Assembly: GCA_963696675.1 (NCBI GenBank)
Contig: CAVOLM010000061.1
Location: forward strand, 1 to 64,000
Source of the DNA: DATBVX01 sp963696675
GTDB lineage: Bacteria; Pseudomonadota; Gammaproteobacteria; Steroidobacterales; Steroidobacteraceae
Length of the DNA: 64,000 nucleotides
Direction: 5' to 3'
Shown: positions 41,085 to 49,583 of the stretch, piece by piece
How positions within the stretch are numbered: position 1 is the first letter of the stretch
How the letters are laid out: the number at the start of each line of letters is the position of its first letter
Translations under genes and position numbers: made by a program
Notes under the pieces: model-generated
Seen by the model: only the letters and a program-made list of their open reading frames with translations
Database searches by the model: none
Told to the model about the DNA's origin: nothing

Positions 41085-41557
41085 GTACCACGTGATCTTA
41101 TTCGAGCCGGAGATTCCGCCCAACACGGGCAACATCATCCGGCTGTGCGCGAACACCGGCGCGACCCTGCACCTGGTCAAGCCATTGGGATTCAGTCTCG
41201 AGGCCCGCGCCCTGCGGCGGGCCGGACTCGACTATGCGGAAGCGGCCGCGGTGAAGGTGCACACCTCTCTGCAGGCGTGCCTCGCCGAGCTCGACGGGCG
41301 TGTGTTCGCAATTGAAACCGCCGGCGGGCGCAGGTACTGCGGAGGCGCGCTTTCAGGCGGGCGATGCCTTGCTCTTCGGCCCGGAAACGCGCGGCTTGCC
41401 GGCGGAGGTGTTGGCACGCGTCGGGCCGGAGCGAGTCCTCAGAATTCCGATGCGCGCCGGCAATCGCAGCCTGAACCTCTCGAATGCGGTGGCGTTGGTG
41501 CTCTACGAGGCCTGGCGCCAGGCCGGGTTCGAAACGTCCGAGACCAGCGCCTCCTAG
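41083..41557 (+). CDS. trmL: tRNA (cytidine(34)-2'-O)-methyltransferase TrmL (one frame break)
   Basis: SPOUT-class methyltransferase that modifies the wobble base of leucine tRNAs. MYHVILFEPEIPPNTGNIIR and LCANTGATLHLVKPLGF are hallmark, and the knot is LLFGPETRGLP with IPMRAGNRSLNLSNAVALV. Removing one G near 41330 joins the halves. About 157 residues. Its ATG shares CATG with the pyrD start and its TAG shares CTAG with the gpsA stop, so it has no free flanking sequence on either side. Confidence 0.92.
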
Positions 41558-42584
41558 TCGTGCTCAGGCCGGATCTCTCGTGCCATGAGCGCCTGCACGG
41601 CCTCCTTGATGGGTAGGCCCGCGTAGAGCACCCGGTACGCTGCCTCGCAGATCGGCATCTCGATCTTCATCCGTGCCGCTACCTCGTGCACGGCTCTTGC
41701 CGCGCCGATATCCTTCGACGACCTGGCGAATGCCTCGCAGCGCTGCCTCAACGGACTGCCCGCCGGCGAGTGCGATGCCGAAGCGTCGGTTGCGTGATTG
41801 ATTGTCGGTGCAGGTGAGCACCAGGTCTCCCAGGCCCGCGAGGCCCATGAACGTCTCGCGCCGCGCCCCGAGCGCTTCACCGAGCCGCGTCATCTCGGCG
41901 AGGCCACGCGTGATCAGCGCGATGCGCGTGTTCGCGCCGTAGCCCATCCCATCGGCGATGCCGGCGCCGATCGCGAGCACATTCTTCACCGCACCGCCGA
42001 CTTCCACGCCGATGACGTCGTTGGAGGTATAGGCGCGAAAATTGAGGCCGGAGATGCTGTGGGCGATGGCTGCGGCAAAGGCCTCATCCGGCGAGGCGAC
42101 GGTCATCGCGGTCGGGAGACCTGCGCCGACCTCGCGAGCGAACGTCGGTCCCGACAGCACCGCGATCGGCCAACGCTCGCCCAGGACTTCGGTGGCGATC
42201 TCGTGCGGGAGCTTCCCCGACCCCTGCTCGAATCCCTTCGTCGCCCAGGCGAGGCGCATGCCACTCTGCAGGCGCGGCCTCAATTGCTGCAGCAACTGAC
42301 GAAAGCCGTGGCTCGGGACGGCGATCAGAACATCGACGCTGCCCAGCAGGGCCTGATCGAGATCGGCCTCGACACGGAGCGATTGCGGAAACGGCGCGTC
42401 GGGAAGATAGCGGCGATTGCACCGGTCCCGCTCGAGCGCCAGCGAGGTGACCGGGGTCGCGACCCCAGAGCCGTACTTCATGTCCGGCACGGGCGAACTG
42501 GATCGCAAGCGCTGTGCCCCACGACCCGGCGCCGAGAAGCGTGATCGGGGCTCGGTCCGTCACATTCTTGTCGGGCAACGCCAT
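41554..42584 (-). CDS. gpsA: Glycerol-3-phosphate dehydrogenase [NAD(P)+] (two frame breaks)
   Basis: Reduces dihydroxyacetone phosphate to sn-glycerol-3-phosphate for phospholipid synthesis. ITLLGAGSWGTALAIQFARA is the NAD-binding start; ATKGFEQGSG, VLSGPTFAREV and EVGGAVKNVLAIGAGIADGM carry the catalytic Lys. The C-terminus AAYRVLYAGLPIKEAVQALM is in a third frame. Breaks near 42440 and 41735. Length about 340, normal. Downstream of secB in the conserved block. Confidence 0.93.
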
Positions 42585-42631
42585 GCGGTGCTTCGCTGAG
42601 CGCGCAGCGCGCGGCGCCTCTGATCCGCGGA

Positions 42632-43102
42632 TCAGTTGACCCCGATGCGCGTTGATTCGGCCATCGATCGTTCGAACAGGCTGTCGAAGTTCACCGGCGG
42701 CAGCAGGAACTGGGGGAAGCCGCCCTGGGTGATCAGATCCGAGCATGCTGCGCGTGCGTAGGGAAAGAGCACGGTCGGGCACACGCTGCCAATGACCTTC
42801 TTCAGGTCGCCCTCGGAGCAGTTGCGCACCATGAATACGCCCGCCTGCTTGAGCTCGACGAGATAGGCAACGCTATCCGCCGACCTTCGCCTCGATCGTG
42901 ACGGTGAGGACCACCTCGCGCAGCTCCGCGCCGATCTCGGTGCTCGCGGTGTTGAGGTTCAGCGAGAACTTCGGGTTCCACTGCGCGGCGGGAATGCGGG
43001 GCCCATTCGGCGCCTCATAGGAACAGTCCTTCAGGTAGATCTGCTGCAGGACGATCTCCGGGCGGTCGGCGCCGCCTGCGGATTGGTTTCGGTCTCGGTC
43101 AT
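42632..43102 (-). CDS. secB: Protein-export chaperone SecB (one or more frame breaks)
   Basis: Tetrameric chaperone that keeps pre-proteins unfolded and hands them to SecA. The N-terminal piece contains QIYLKDCSYEAPNGPRI and WNPKFSLNLNTAS, and the C-terminal piece MVRNCSEGDLKKVIGSVCPT, LFPYARAACSDLITQGGFP and LPPVNFDSLF. Dropping one T near 42880 gives VGGSVAYLVELKQAGVF. About 156 residues. ATG 43102 overlaps the grxC stop as ATGA. Confidence 0.93.
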
Positions 43103-43363
43103 GTTTTCTCCGTTTGCATCAAGGATTCGAGCTCGCCACTGCGCTCCAGCTCGTACAGTTCTTCAAACCCGCCCACGTGGCGCTCGCCGATGAAAATCTG
43201 CGGCACCGAGCGCCGTCCACTGCGGGCAATCATCTGGGCGCGCAGCTCGCCGTCCGTTTCGATGTCGACTTCGCGAAACGCGATTCCCTTGCGCTCGCAA
43301 CAGCGCTCGGGCACGCGAGCAATACGGGCACCAGCCCGTCGAATACATCACCACGTCCGTCAT
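43099..43363 (-). CDS. grxC: Glutaredoxin 3 (one frame break)
   Basis: Small thiol-disulfide oxidoreductase dependent on glutathione. MYSTGWCPYCSRARALL carries the CPYC active site; GIAFREVDIETDG, RSVPQIFIGERHVGG (cis-Pro) complete the thioredoxin fold. One extra C near 43308 interrupts the reading. About 87 residues. It lies between the rhodanese gene and secB in the order rhodanese-grxC-secB-gpsA, widespread in Gammaproteobacteria. Confidence 0.93.
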
Positions 43364-43369
43364 GGGCGC

Positions 43370-43825
43370 TCAGCTCCGCGACGCGGCCTTTCCGCCACCC
43401 GTGCCACCGCGCACCAACGGCAAATTGTCCTGGCGCCAGGCGCCGAGACCACCACGCAGATTGAACACCTTGGTGAAGCCGAGTTTGCCCAGCTCGCGCG
43501 CCGCCGTGCCGCCATTCATCCCGGTATCGCAGCAGGTAATGACCGGCTTGTCCTTGTTGCGCTTGAGGCCTTCAGCGCTGGTGGCGAGCTCCTTGAGTGG
43601 CATGTTGCGCGCATCGACGATGTGGCCGCTGTCAAATGCGGCGCTGTCGCGCACATCGATGACCAATGCGCCATGATTCATCATGCGGATCGCATCCGCA
43701 GGCGCGACAGCCGCGAACTCTTGAATCCGGGCGCGCATCTCGGACACGATCACGATGATCAGCATCAGCACGGCGGCCGCTACCAGGTAGGGATGATTGC
43801 CAGCAAACTCGATCAGTCGATCCAT
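43370..43825 (-). CDS. Membrane-anchored rhodanese-like protein (YibN type)
   Basis: 151-residue protein with one N-terminal span (HPYLVAAAVLMLIIVIVSEM) and a rhodanese domain: ALVIDVRDSAAFDSGHIVDA and the active-site loop ITCCDTGMNGGTAARELGKL, with the catalytic Cys. The topology suggests a cytoplasmic domain held at the inner membrane. Intact, and only 6 bases before grxC, so it probably heads the rhodanese-grxC-secB-gpsA operon. Confidence 0.9.
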   Translation of the reverse strand: MDRLIEFAGNHPYLVAAAVLMLIIVIVSEMRARIQEFAAVAPADAIRMMNHGALVIDVRDSAAFDSGHIVDARNMPLKELATSAEGLKRNKDKPVITCCDTGMNGGTAARELGKLGFTKVFNLRGGLGAWRQDNLPLVRGGTGGGKAASRS

Positions 43826-43848
43826 CTTTGGTCCTGGAACCTAGAGGC

Positions 43849-45010
43849 GTGCGCCAAAAAAGGCCGGCAAGTATAGCAAGTTGGCTTGCGCTTCTGCTCC
43901 TCGGGCCGATGGCGCTGCCTGCGGCCGATCAAAAGGAAGCCGAGGCCGACCTGCGCAAGGTGCGCAAGGAAATCACCGAGCTGCAACAGTCGATCCGCAG
44001 CGATACGACGCAGCGTGATCAACTGGCTGGGCGGCTGCGGGACGCGGAGCTGACGGTCTCCGGGCAGCGCCGCAAACTCGATGAGCTCAGGGAGCGGCGT
44101 GCGCAGAGCGCACGACGGCGGGCGGCATTGCAGGCGGAACACTCGCGGGTCGAGAGCTCGCTTGCGGACGAGCGCGCTGCGCTCGCCGGCCAGTTACGCG
44201 CCGCCTACACCATCGGCCGGGAGGAGCAGCTGAAGCTCCTGCTCAACCAGCAGGACCCGGCACAGCTCGGTCGCATGTTCGCGTACTACGGTTATTTCGG
44301 CCGCGCACGCGCCGACAGGATTCAGTCGATCCGCCAACAGCTCGAGCGCCTGGAGGAGCTCGATGCAGCGGTTGCAGCCGAGGATGCGCGCCTCGCGGAG
44401 CTCGAGGATCAGGCCCGAGTGGAACTGGACGGGTTGCAGCACGCACGTCGCGAGCGGGGTGACGTTCTCAAGCGAGCTCAACCAGCAGCTCAAGAATCGG
44501 CAGCTCACGCTGGCGAAGTTAACCCGCGAAAAGGATGCGCTCGAAAAGCTGCTTGCGGACCTGAGACGAGTGCTGAGTGATTTTCCGGTCAACTCGGCCG
44601 AGCCGTTCGAAAAGCTCAAAGGGCGCCTGAATTGGCCGGTGAAAGGGCGCTTGTTGGCCGATTTCGGTGAGCGGCGGGCTGGGGGACTGACTTGGAACGG
44701 CGTGCTGCTCGCGACCGACCGGGGAAGCCAGGTACGAGCGGTACATTCCGGAAGGGTCGTGTATGCCGACTGGCTGCCGGGTATGGGGCTGCTGACGATA
44801 GTCGAGCATAGCGGCGGGTATCTCAGCCTGTACGGTCATAACGAACAGCTTTACCGCGCAGTCGGCGACTGGGTGGGAGCGGGCGATGTGATCGCGAGCG
44901 CAGGCGATTCCGGCGGTCGCAATCAGCCCGAGCTTTATTTCGAGATCCGCAAGGGCGCCACGCCCCTCAACCCGCACCAGTGGATTCGCAAGTCCCTGCC
45001 GCGCAGCTGA
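43849..45010 (+). CDS. envC: Murein hydrolase activator EnvC (one frame break)
   Basis: Periplasmic coiled-coil protein with a C-terminal LytM-like domain that activates amidases at the division septum. A signal peptide (SIASWLALLLLGPMALPAAD) is followed by long coiled coils (about residues 30-240) and a degenerate LytM domain (LLADFGERRAGGLTWNGVLL, HSGRVVYADWLPGMGLLTIV) that lacks the full set of zinc ligands, as EnvC should. The frame changes near 44470. I prefer GTG 43849; TTG 43828 is upstream in frame. It diverges from the rhodanese gene with 23 bases between starts. Confidence 0.9.
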
Positions 45011-45268
45011 ATGCGCTGTGATGCGCGTCGCATTCCGCGCGCCGATCGACCTCCTTAAGTTCAACTTCCGACCTGATCCAGACTCCTGGTGCGCAGGTGG
45101 TCGCAGGCCTTGCGAATGCGGATTACCTCGCAGTCTCCGCAACTTACGCGCCGAGATCTGTCGAATCGCCAACCTCGTCAAGGATTGTCTGCACTTGAAT
45201 AAGTGATTGTTCGCCCTGTCGCTGCGGCGGCCGCGATCGGTTGCGCCTGTGATGGATGTGGCGGGGCA

Positions 45269-47533
45269 GTGGAAAACTCGAACCAGACCAGCACGACTCT
45301 GAACAAATCACTCGAGCCCTACGGGCAGCTCGTCAAGATGCTGCTGCCGCGCGCGCTCAGCATCGACATTTTCGGGCCTGACGGTGAGAAGTACTGGTCC
45401 AGCTCCGATGTCGTCAGTCCCGATCTCACTTCCCTCATCGCCGAAGCGCGTCACGCCGTAGCCGGTGCCGAAGAAGGTCTTTTCCGGCTGCTCGATGACG
45501 GCACGCCTGTCTACCTCTTTCGCCTCTGCGAAGAATCGGGGGACCTGATCGCCCTGTTGAGTGTGACCTGCCGTTCCGAGAGCGGCGAGTCACGCCCCTG
45601 GTCTTTCGTGCACAGCCTGCTGCGCCCCGCGCTCGAGTGCCTGCAGCGCGAGCTGTTGGCGCAGGAGAGCATCGGCTCGCTCAGTCGCAGTATCGAAGTG
45701 CGCGACAAGGACCTCGACCTGCTGCTCTCCATTACCTCGGACGCGCAGCCTGAAGGTGAAGAAACCGAAGACGACACCGACGAGCTGCGCTGGATCGTAC
45801 AGCGGAGCATCGAACATCTCGGCTGCCCGTTCGGCGCACTGATGATTCCGGAGAAAGGCATCGCGATCTGCCGCGCGGGACATGGCGCGCCGGCAGCACA
45901 AAGTGCCGAAGTCCTCACGCGCACTCATCGACACCTTTTGACCTGGGCGCAGCTGCAGGGCAAGACCCTGGTCGTGAACAAGGTGGTAGCGAGCAACGCG
46001 CCGACCGCGCTTCCGTACAAGATTCTGTCCTGCCCGGTCCGCCAGAGCTCGAGCCGCGTGGTCGGCTTCTTCGCCCTGTTTCGCACCGAGGAAATGGAAG
46101 ACTTCGATCACCGCCACACGCGCGTAGCTCGACTGCTGGCGCGCAAGACCGCCGCCGTCCTGCAGGCCAATTACGACAGCGCCACCGGCCTGCTCACCCG
46201 CCCGGCGTTCGAACGCCACGCGAATGCGAACCTGACCCGTGCCGGCAGCGAAACGCACAGCCTGGTGTACGTCGACATCGACCAGATGCACCTGATCAAT
46301 GAAAACTTCGGCATGCACATCGGCGATGCCGTCATCGCGCGCGTCGCGGAGCTGGTCCGCCGCACGCACCATCCGCGGGCGGTCAGTGCGCGCCTCGCCG
46401 GCGACCGTTTTGCATTGCTGCTGCCGGATTGCGATCTGGATACGGGGACGGCCCTGGCCCGCAAGCTCTGTGACGGCGCGCGGCTGGTACGTGCCGAGGG
46501 CAGCAAGGACAGCGATCCGGACGTTTCACTGAGCATCGGTGTGGTCGCGTTGACCGGCTCGCAGGCCAAGCTCGCGCACGCGATGGCGGCGGCAGAAGTC
46601 GCGTGCAAGGCGGCCAAGGATCGCGGCAGAAACCGTGTCGAGATCTACGAGGAAGCGGACGTCAGCATCATTCGGCGTCACACCGACATCAGCGTCGCGG
46701 CGCAGTTACGTGATGCGCTGCGGACCGGGCGCTTTCGCCTCGATCTGCAACCGATCGTGCCGCTGCAGAACGCGCGCAAGGATCCGCATTTCGAGCTTCT
46801 GTTGCGCATGATCGCGGACGACGGCCACAGCATTCCGCCGGAGAAATTCCTCTCCGCAGCAGCGCGCTACCAGCTCATGCCCGCGATCGACCGCTGGGTC
46901 GTGGAACACGCGGTGCAGACCGTTTCCGAACACGCATCGCTCCTGCGCGAGAACTCGATCCGCTTCACGATCAACCTTTCCGGCCAGTCGATCGCGCAGC
47001 CGGATTTTGCCGATTTCGTCGAGAACGCGGTACGCGGCTGCGGCCTGCCGAGCGAATCGTTCTGCTTCGAGCTGACTGAGACCGCGGCCGTCGCCAACAT
47101 GGGTCGCGCCGAGACCTTCATGGAACGGCTGCGCGAGATCGGCTGCCAGTTCGCGCTCGATGACTTCGGCACGGGTTTCAGCTCCCTCGCCTATCTCAAG
47201 GCATTGCCGGTAACGATGCTCAAGATCGATGGAAGCTTTGTGCGTGACGTGATTGTCGACCCGCGGTCGCAATCGATGGTGCGCGCCATCGCGCAGCTCG
47301 CCAAGACGATGAGCATGGAAACGGTCGCCGAGTACGTGGAGACCGACGAGATTCGCCGCCGCGTCGCCTCATTGGGCGTCGACTACGGCCAGGGCTTCTG
47401 CCTCGGCAAGCCGCAGCCGCTTACACAGATGCTGAAGGAGCTGCCGCTTCTTCGGGGCTTCAGCCAGCCTGCGCTGCGCGATCCTGCTTCCGAGACCGGC
47501 AAAGGATCGGTCATCGCGGCGTCATCCGCCTGA
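45269..47533 (+). CDS. GAF-GGDEF-EAL protein, probable c-di-GMP phosphodiesterase
   Basis: About 754 residues. After an N-terminal region of unknown fold (1-170) comes a GAF-like part (about 175-310), a GGDEF domain whose active site reads AGDRF near residue 377, hence probably not a cyclase, and an EAL domain. In the EAL domain the signature is FELLLR (near 508), keeping the metal-binding Glu; Asn in TINLSGQS, FELTE, ALDDFGTGFSS (near 631), Lys in MLKIDGSFV and a late Glu remain, so phosphodiesterase activity is plausible. No membrane span. Start GTG 45269 is chosen; GTG 45203 is also in frame. The 45011-45268 stretch shows no gene. It separates envC from ctpA. Confidence 0.85.
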   Translation: MENSNQTSTTLNKSLEPYGQLVKMLLPRALSIDIFGPDGEKYWSSSDVVSPDLTSLIAEARHAVAGAEEGLFRLLDDGTPVYLFRLCEESGDLIALLSVTCRSESGESRPWSFVHSLLRPALECLQRELLAQESIGSLSRSIEVRDKDLDLLLSITSDAQPEGEETEDDTDELRWIVQRSIEHLGCPFGALMIPEKGIAICRAGHGAPAAQSAEVLTRTHRHLLTWAQLQGKTLVVNKVVASNAPTALPYKILSCPVRQSSSRVVGFFALFRTEEMEDFDHRHTRVARLLARKTAAVLQANYDSATGLLTRPAFERHANANLTRAGSETHSLVYVDIDQMHLINENFGMHIGDAVIARVAELVRRTHHPRAVSARLAGDRFALLLPDCDLDTGTALARKLCDGARLVRAEGSKDSDPDVSLSIGVVALTGSQAKLAHAMAAAEVACKAAKDRGRNRVEIYEEADVSIIRRHTDISVAAQLRDALRTGRFRLDLQPIVPLQNARKDPHFELLLRMIADDGHSIPPEKFLSAAARYQLMPAIDRWVVEHAVQTVSEHASLLRENSIRFTINLSGQSIAQPDFADFVENAVRGCGLPSESFCFELTETAAVANMGRAETFMERLREIGCQFALDDFGTGFSSLAYLKALPVTMLKIDGSFVRDVIVDPRSQSMVRAIAQLAKTMSMETVAEYVETDEIRRRVASLGVDYGQGFCLGKPQPLTQMLKELPLLRGFSQPALRDPASETGKGSVIAASSA

Positions 47534-47666
47534 TTAGTGCAGTGCACCATAGCGATCTGCCGTCGATCGGGCGATGAATAGTCATCGCCTTTTTGTTGGT
47601 GGTCATGGGCCCGGGCTGTAGTATTCCCCTGCAAATTTCCCACTGGCACTCTGCCGGGACTCCAGA

Positions 47667-48905
47667 ATGTCGATGAAATTCCGCACGCTTGTGATCCTTC
47701 TCGCTGGGGTAGCGATTGGGGTTTCTCTCTCCTTGTCTCGCGGAGTGCTCGCGGACCGGGACCCGCCACAGGGCCCTGAGACCCTGCCCTGGGAAGACGC
47801 ACGCCTGCTCGCCGAGGTGCTGGAGCGCGTCAAACAGGATTACGTCGACAAGGTCGACGATCACGAGCTGATGGAAAGCGCGATCCGCGGGATGGTGTCA
47901 GCCCTCGATCCGCATTCCGCGTTCCTCGACAGCGACGAATACGACGAGATCCGCATCAGCACGACGGGCAACTATTCGGGCGTCGGCATCGAAGTGACGA
48001 TGGAAGACGAAGGCGTCAAGGTCGTGGCGCCGATCGATGGCACCTCGGCCGCGAAGGCCGGTATCCGCCCGGGGGACATGATCGTCGCCATCGATGGTGT
48101 GCCTATCGACACTTCGGGCCTCAATGACGCGATCAACCGCATGCGGGGCAAGGCCGGGACCAGCGTGAAGGTGACGGTGAAGCGAGCCGGCACCGAGACC
48201 CCAGTTGATTTCGTTCTGGAGCGCTCGAATGTCCAGGTCCATAGCGTGAAGTCCGACCTCCTCGAGCCTGGCTATGGTTATGTCCGCATCACCCACTTCA
48301 GTGAAACGACGGGCGGGGATCTCAGCAAGGCAATCGCAGCCCTGAAGAGCTCGAGCCCGCACGGCAAGCTCAACGGGCTGGTGCTCGATCTGCGCAACAA
48401 TCCGGGCGGCGTGCTCGAGGCAGCAGTTGCCGTTTCCGATGCCTTCATCGATGACGGCCCCATCGTGACCGCAAACGGCCGAGCGCCGGACTCGAAGTTC
48501 GAGATGGATGCAACGCCCGGAGACCAGCTAGACGGAGCGGACCTCGTGGTGCTGGTGAACGCAGGCTCGGCGTCGGCTTCGGAGATCGTCGCCGGCGCGC
48601 TCAAGGATCACGCCCGCGCGACACTCATCGGGCGCACGACCTTCGGCAAGGGCTCGGTGCAAACGGTGATGCCGCTGTCGGACGGACGCGCCATCAAACT
48701 CACGACCTCGCGCTACTACACGCCTTCCGGGGCATCGATCCAGCAGAAAGGGATCACTCCGGACATCGTGATCGACAAGGATCAGAACCCGGTTGATGGA
48801 GTATCGGGTCGGGCGCTACTTGAGCGCGATGCCGAGATCAGCATCGCCCTTACCAAGCTCAAGGACGACGGCGTGATCCGTCAGAGCAAGGCCGAGCAGC
48901 AGTAG
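47667..48905 (+). CDS. ctpA: C-terminal processing peptidase (S41), CtpA-type
   Basis: Periplasmic serine protease that trims C-termini, typically of cell-wall hydrolases. N-terminal signal anchor (FRTLVILLAGVAIGVSLSLS), PDZ domain with GVGIEVTMEDEGVKVVAPID and IRPGDMIVAIDGV, and the S41 core: LRNNPGGVL, then the Ser in NAGSASASEIVAGAL and Lys in TTFGKGSVQT form the catalytic dyad. Intact, 412 residues. envC lies nearby on the same strand, as in many relatives, but the GGDEF/EAL gene stands between. Confidence 0.95.
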   Translation: MSMKFRTLVILLAGVAIGVSLSLSRGVLADRDPPQGPETLPWEDARLLAEVLERVKQDYVDKVDDHELMESAIRGMVSALDPHSAFLDSDEYDEIRISTTGNYSGVGIEVTMEDEGVKVVAPIDGTSAAKAGIRPGDMIVAIDGVPIDTSGLNDAINRMRGKAGTSVKVTVKRAGTETPVDFVLERSNVQVHSVKSDLLEPGYGYVRITHFSETTGGDLSKAIAALKSSSPHGKLNGLVLDLRNNPGGVLEAAVAVSDAFIDDGPIVTANGRAPDSKFEMDATPGDQLDGADLVVLVNAGSASASEIVAGALKDHARATLIGRTTFGKGSVQTVMPLSDGRAIKLTTSRYYTPSGASIQQKGITPDIVIDKDQNPVDGVSGRALLERDAEISIALTKLKDDGVIRQSKAEQQ

Positions 48906-48909
48906 AAGC

Positions 48910-49110
48910 ATGTCCACACCGAAGGGACGGCAGGCCGAGCACGTGCACGGCCCGGACTGCAATCATGATCACCAGCATGGCGATGGCCACGATCACGTAA
49001 GCCCGGCGCCCTATCGCCGCGAAACACCGAAGCCCGGCCGCAACGATCCCTGTTTCTGCGGCAGTGGCCGCAAGTTCAAGAAGTGCCACGGAGCAGCAGA
49101 CGCTGCCTGA
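48910..49110 (+). CDS. His-rich SEC-C motif small protein
   Basis: 66-residue protein. The first half is rich in His and Asp (HVHGPDCNHDHQHGDGHDHV, 10-29), suggesting metal binding; the second half is a SEC-C zinc motif, PGRNDPCFCGSGRKFKKCH, as found at the end of SecA. Start ATG 48910 is only 4 bases after the ctpA stop. Function unknown; a stand-alone metal-handling or SecB/ribosome-associated factor is possible. Confidence 0.8.
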   Translation: MSTPKGRQAEHVHGPDCNHDHQHGDGHDHVSPAPYRRETPKPGRNDPCFCGSGRKFKKCHGAADAA

Positions 49111-49128
49111 ACCGGAGGGCTCGATGTC

Positions 49129-49497
49129 ATGACCGGCTTCATCCTGCGCGCTTTGATTTCGGCACTTGGCCTGTGGCTCGCGACGGAATGGGTGAGCGGT
49201 GTCCACATCGACAGCGCGAGCACACTGGTGATCGCCGGCCTGCTGCTCGGGGTCGTCAATGCGATCGTGCGTCCGCTCGCCGTTATCCTCACGTTTCCGT
49301 TCACGATCGTGACCCTGGGCCTGTTCCTCTTGGTGGTGAACGCGGCGATGGTCGGACTCGTGGCGTGGTTCCTGCCGGGGTTCAATCTCGATGGCTTCGG
49401 TCCCGCGTTCTGGACCGCGCTGATCGTGAGCATCACCGCGTGGGTCGCCTCGTGGTTCATCGGCCCCAAGGGCAAGATCGAAGTCGTGAGGCGCTAA
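49129..49497 (+). CDS. Phage-holin-4_2 family (DUF360-like) membrane protein
   Basis: 122 residues with four hydrophobic spans; GLLLGVVNAIVRPLAVILTF and FPFTIVTLGLFLLVVNAAMV are the conserved segments of the mycobacterial/proteobacterial phage_holin_4_2 (PF04020) membrane family. Despite the name it is a common chromosomal gene and there are no phage genes near it. Intact. Function unknown. Confidence 0.85.
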   Translation: MTGFILRALISALGLWLATEWVSGVHIDSASTLVIAGLLLGVVNAIVRPLAVILTFPFTIVTLGLFLLVVNAAMVGLVAWFLPGFNLDGFGPAFWTALIVSITAWVASWFIGPKGKIEVVRR

Positions 49498-49583
49498 CCT
49501 GAGGGCGGATTCAACGGCCCACGCTGGCCATGATCGACGACTGAGTCATCAACAGTCTGCCGAGAATCGACGCTATTGTTATC

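Noticed and set aside
45018..45206. A 62-codon frame between envC and the GGDEF/EAL gene
   Set aside because: No recognisable features, no ribosome site, and it overlaps the possible upstream start of the next gene.
49129..49497. Prophage signal from the holin-like gene
   Set aside because: This membrane family is a common chromosomal gene, and no phage structural or lysis gene is nearby.
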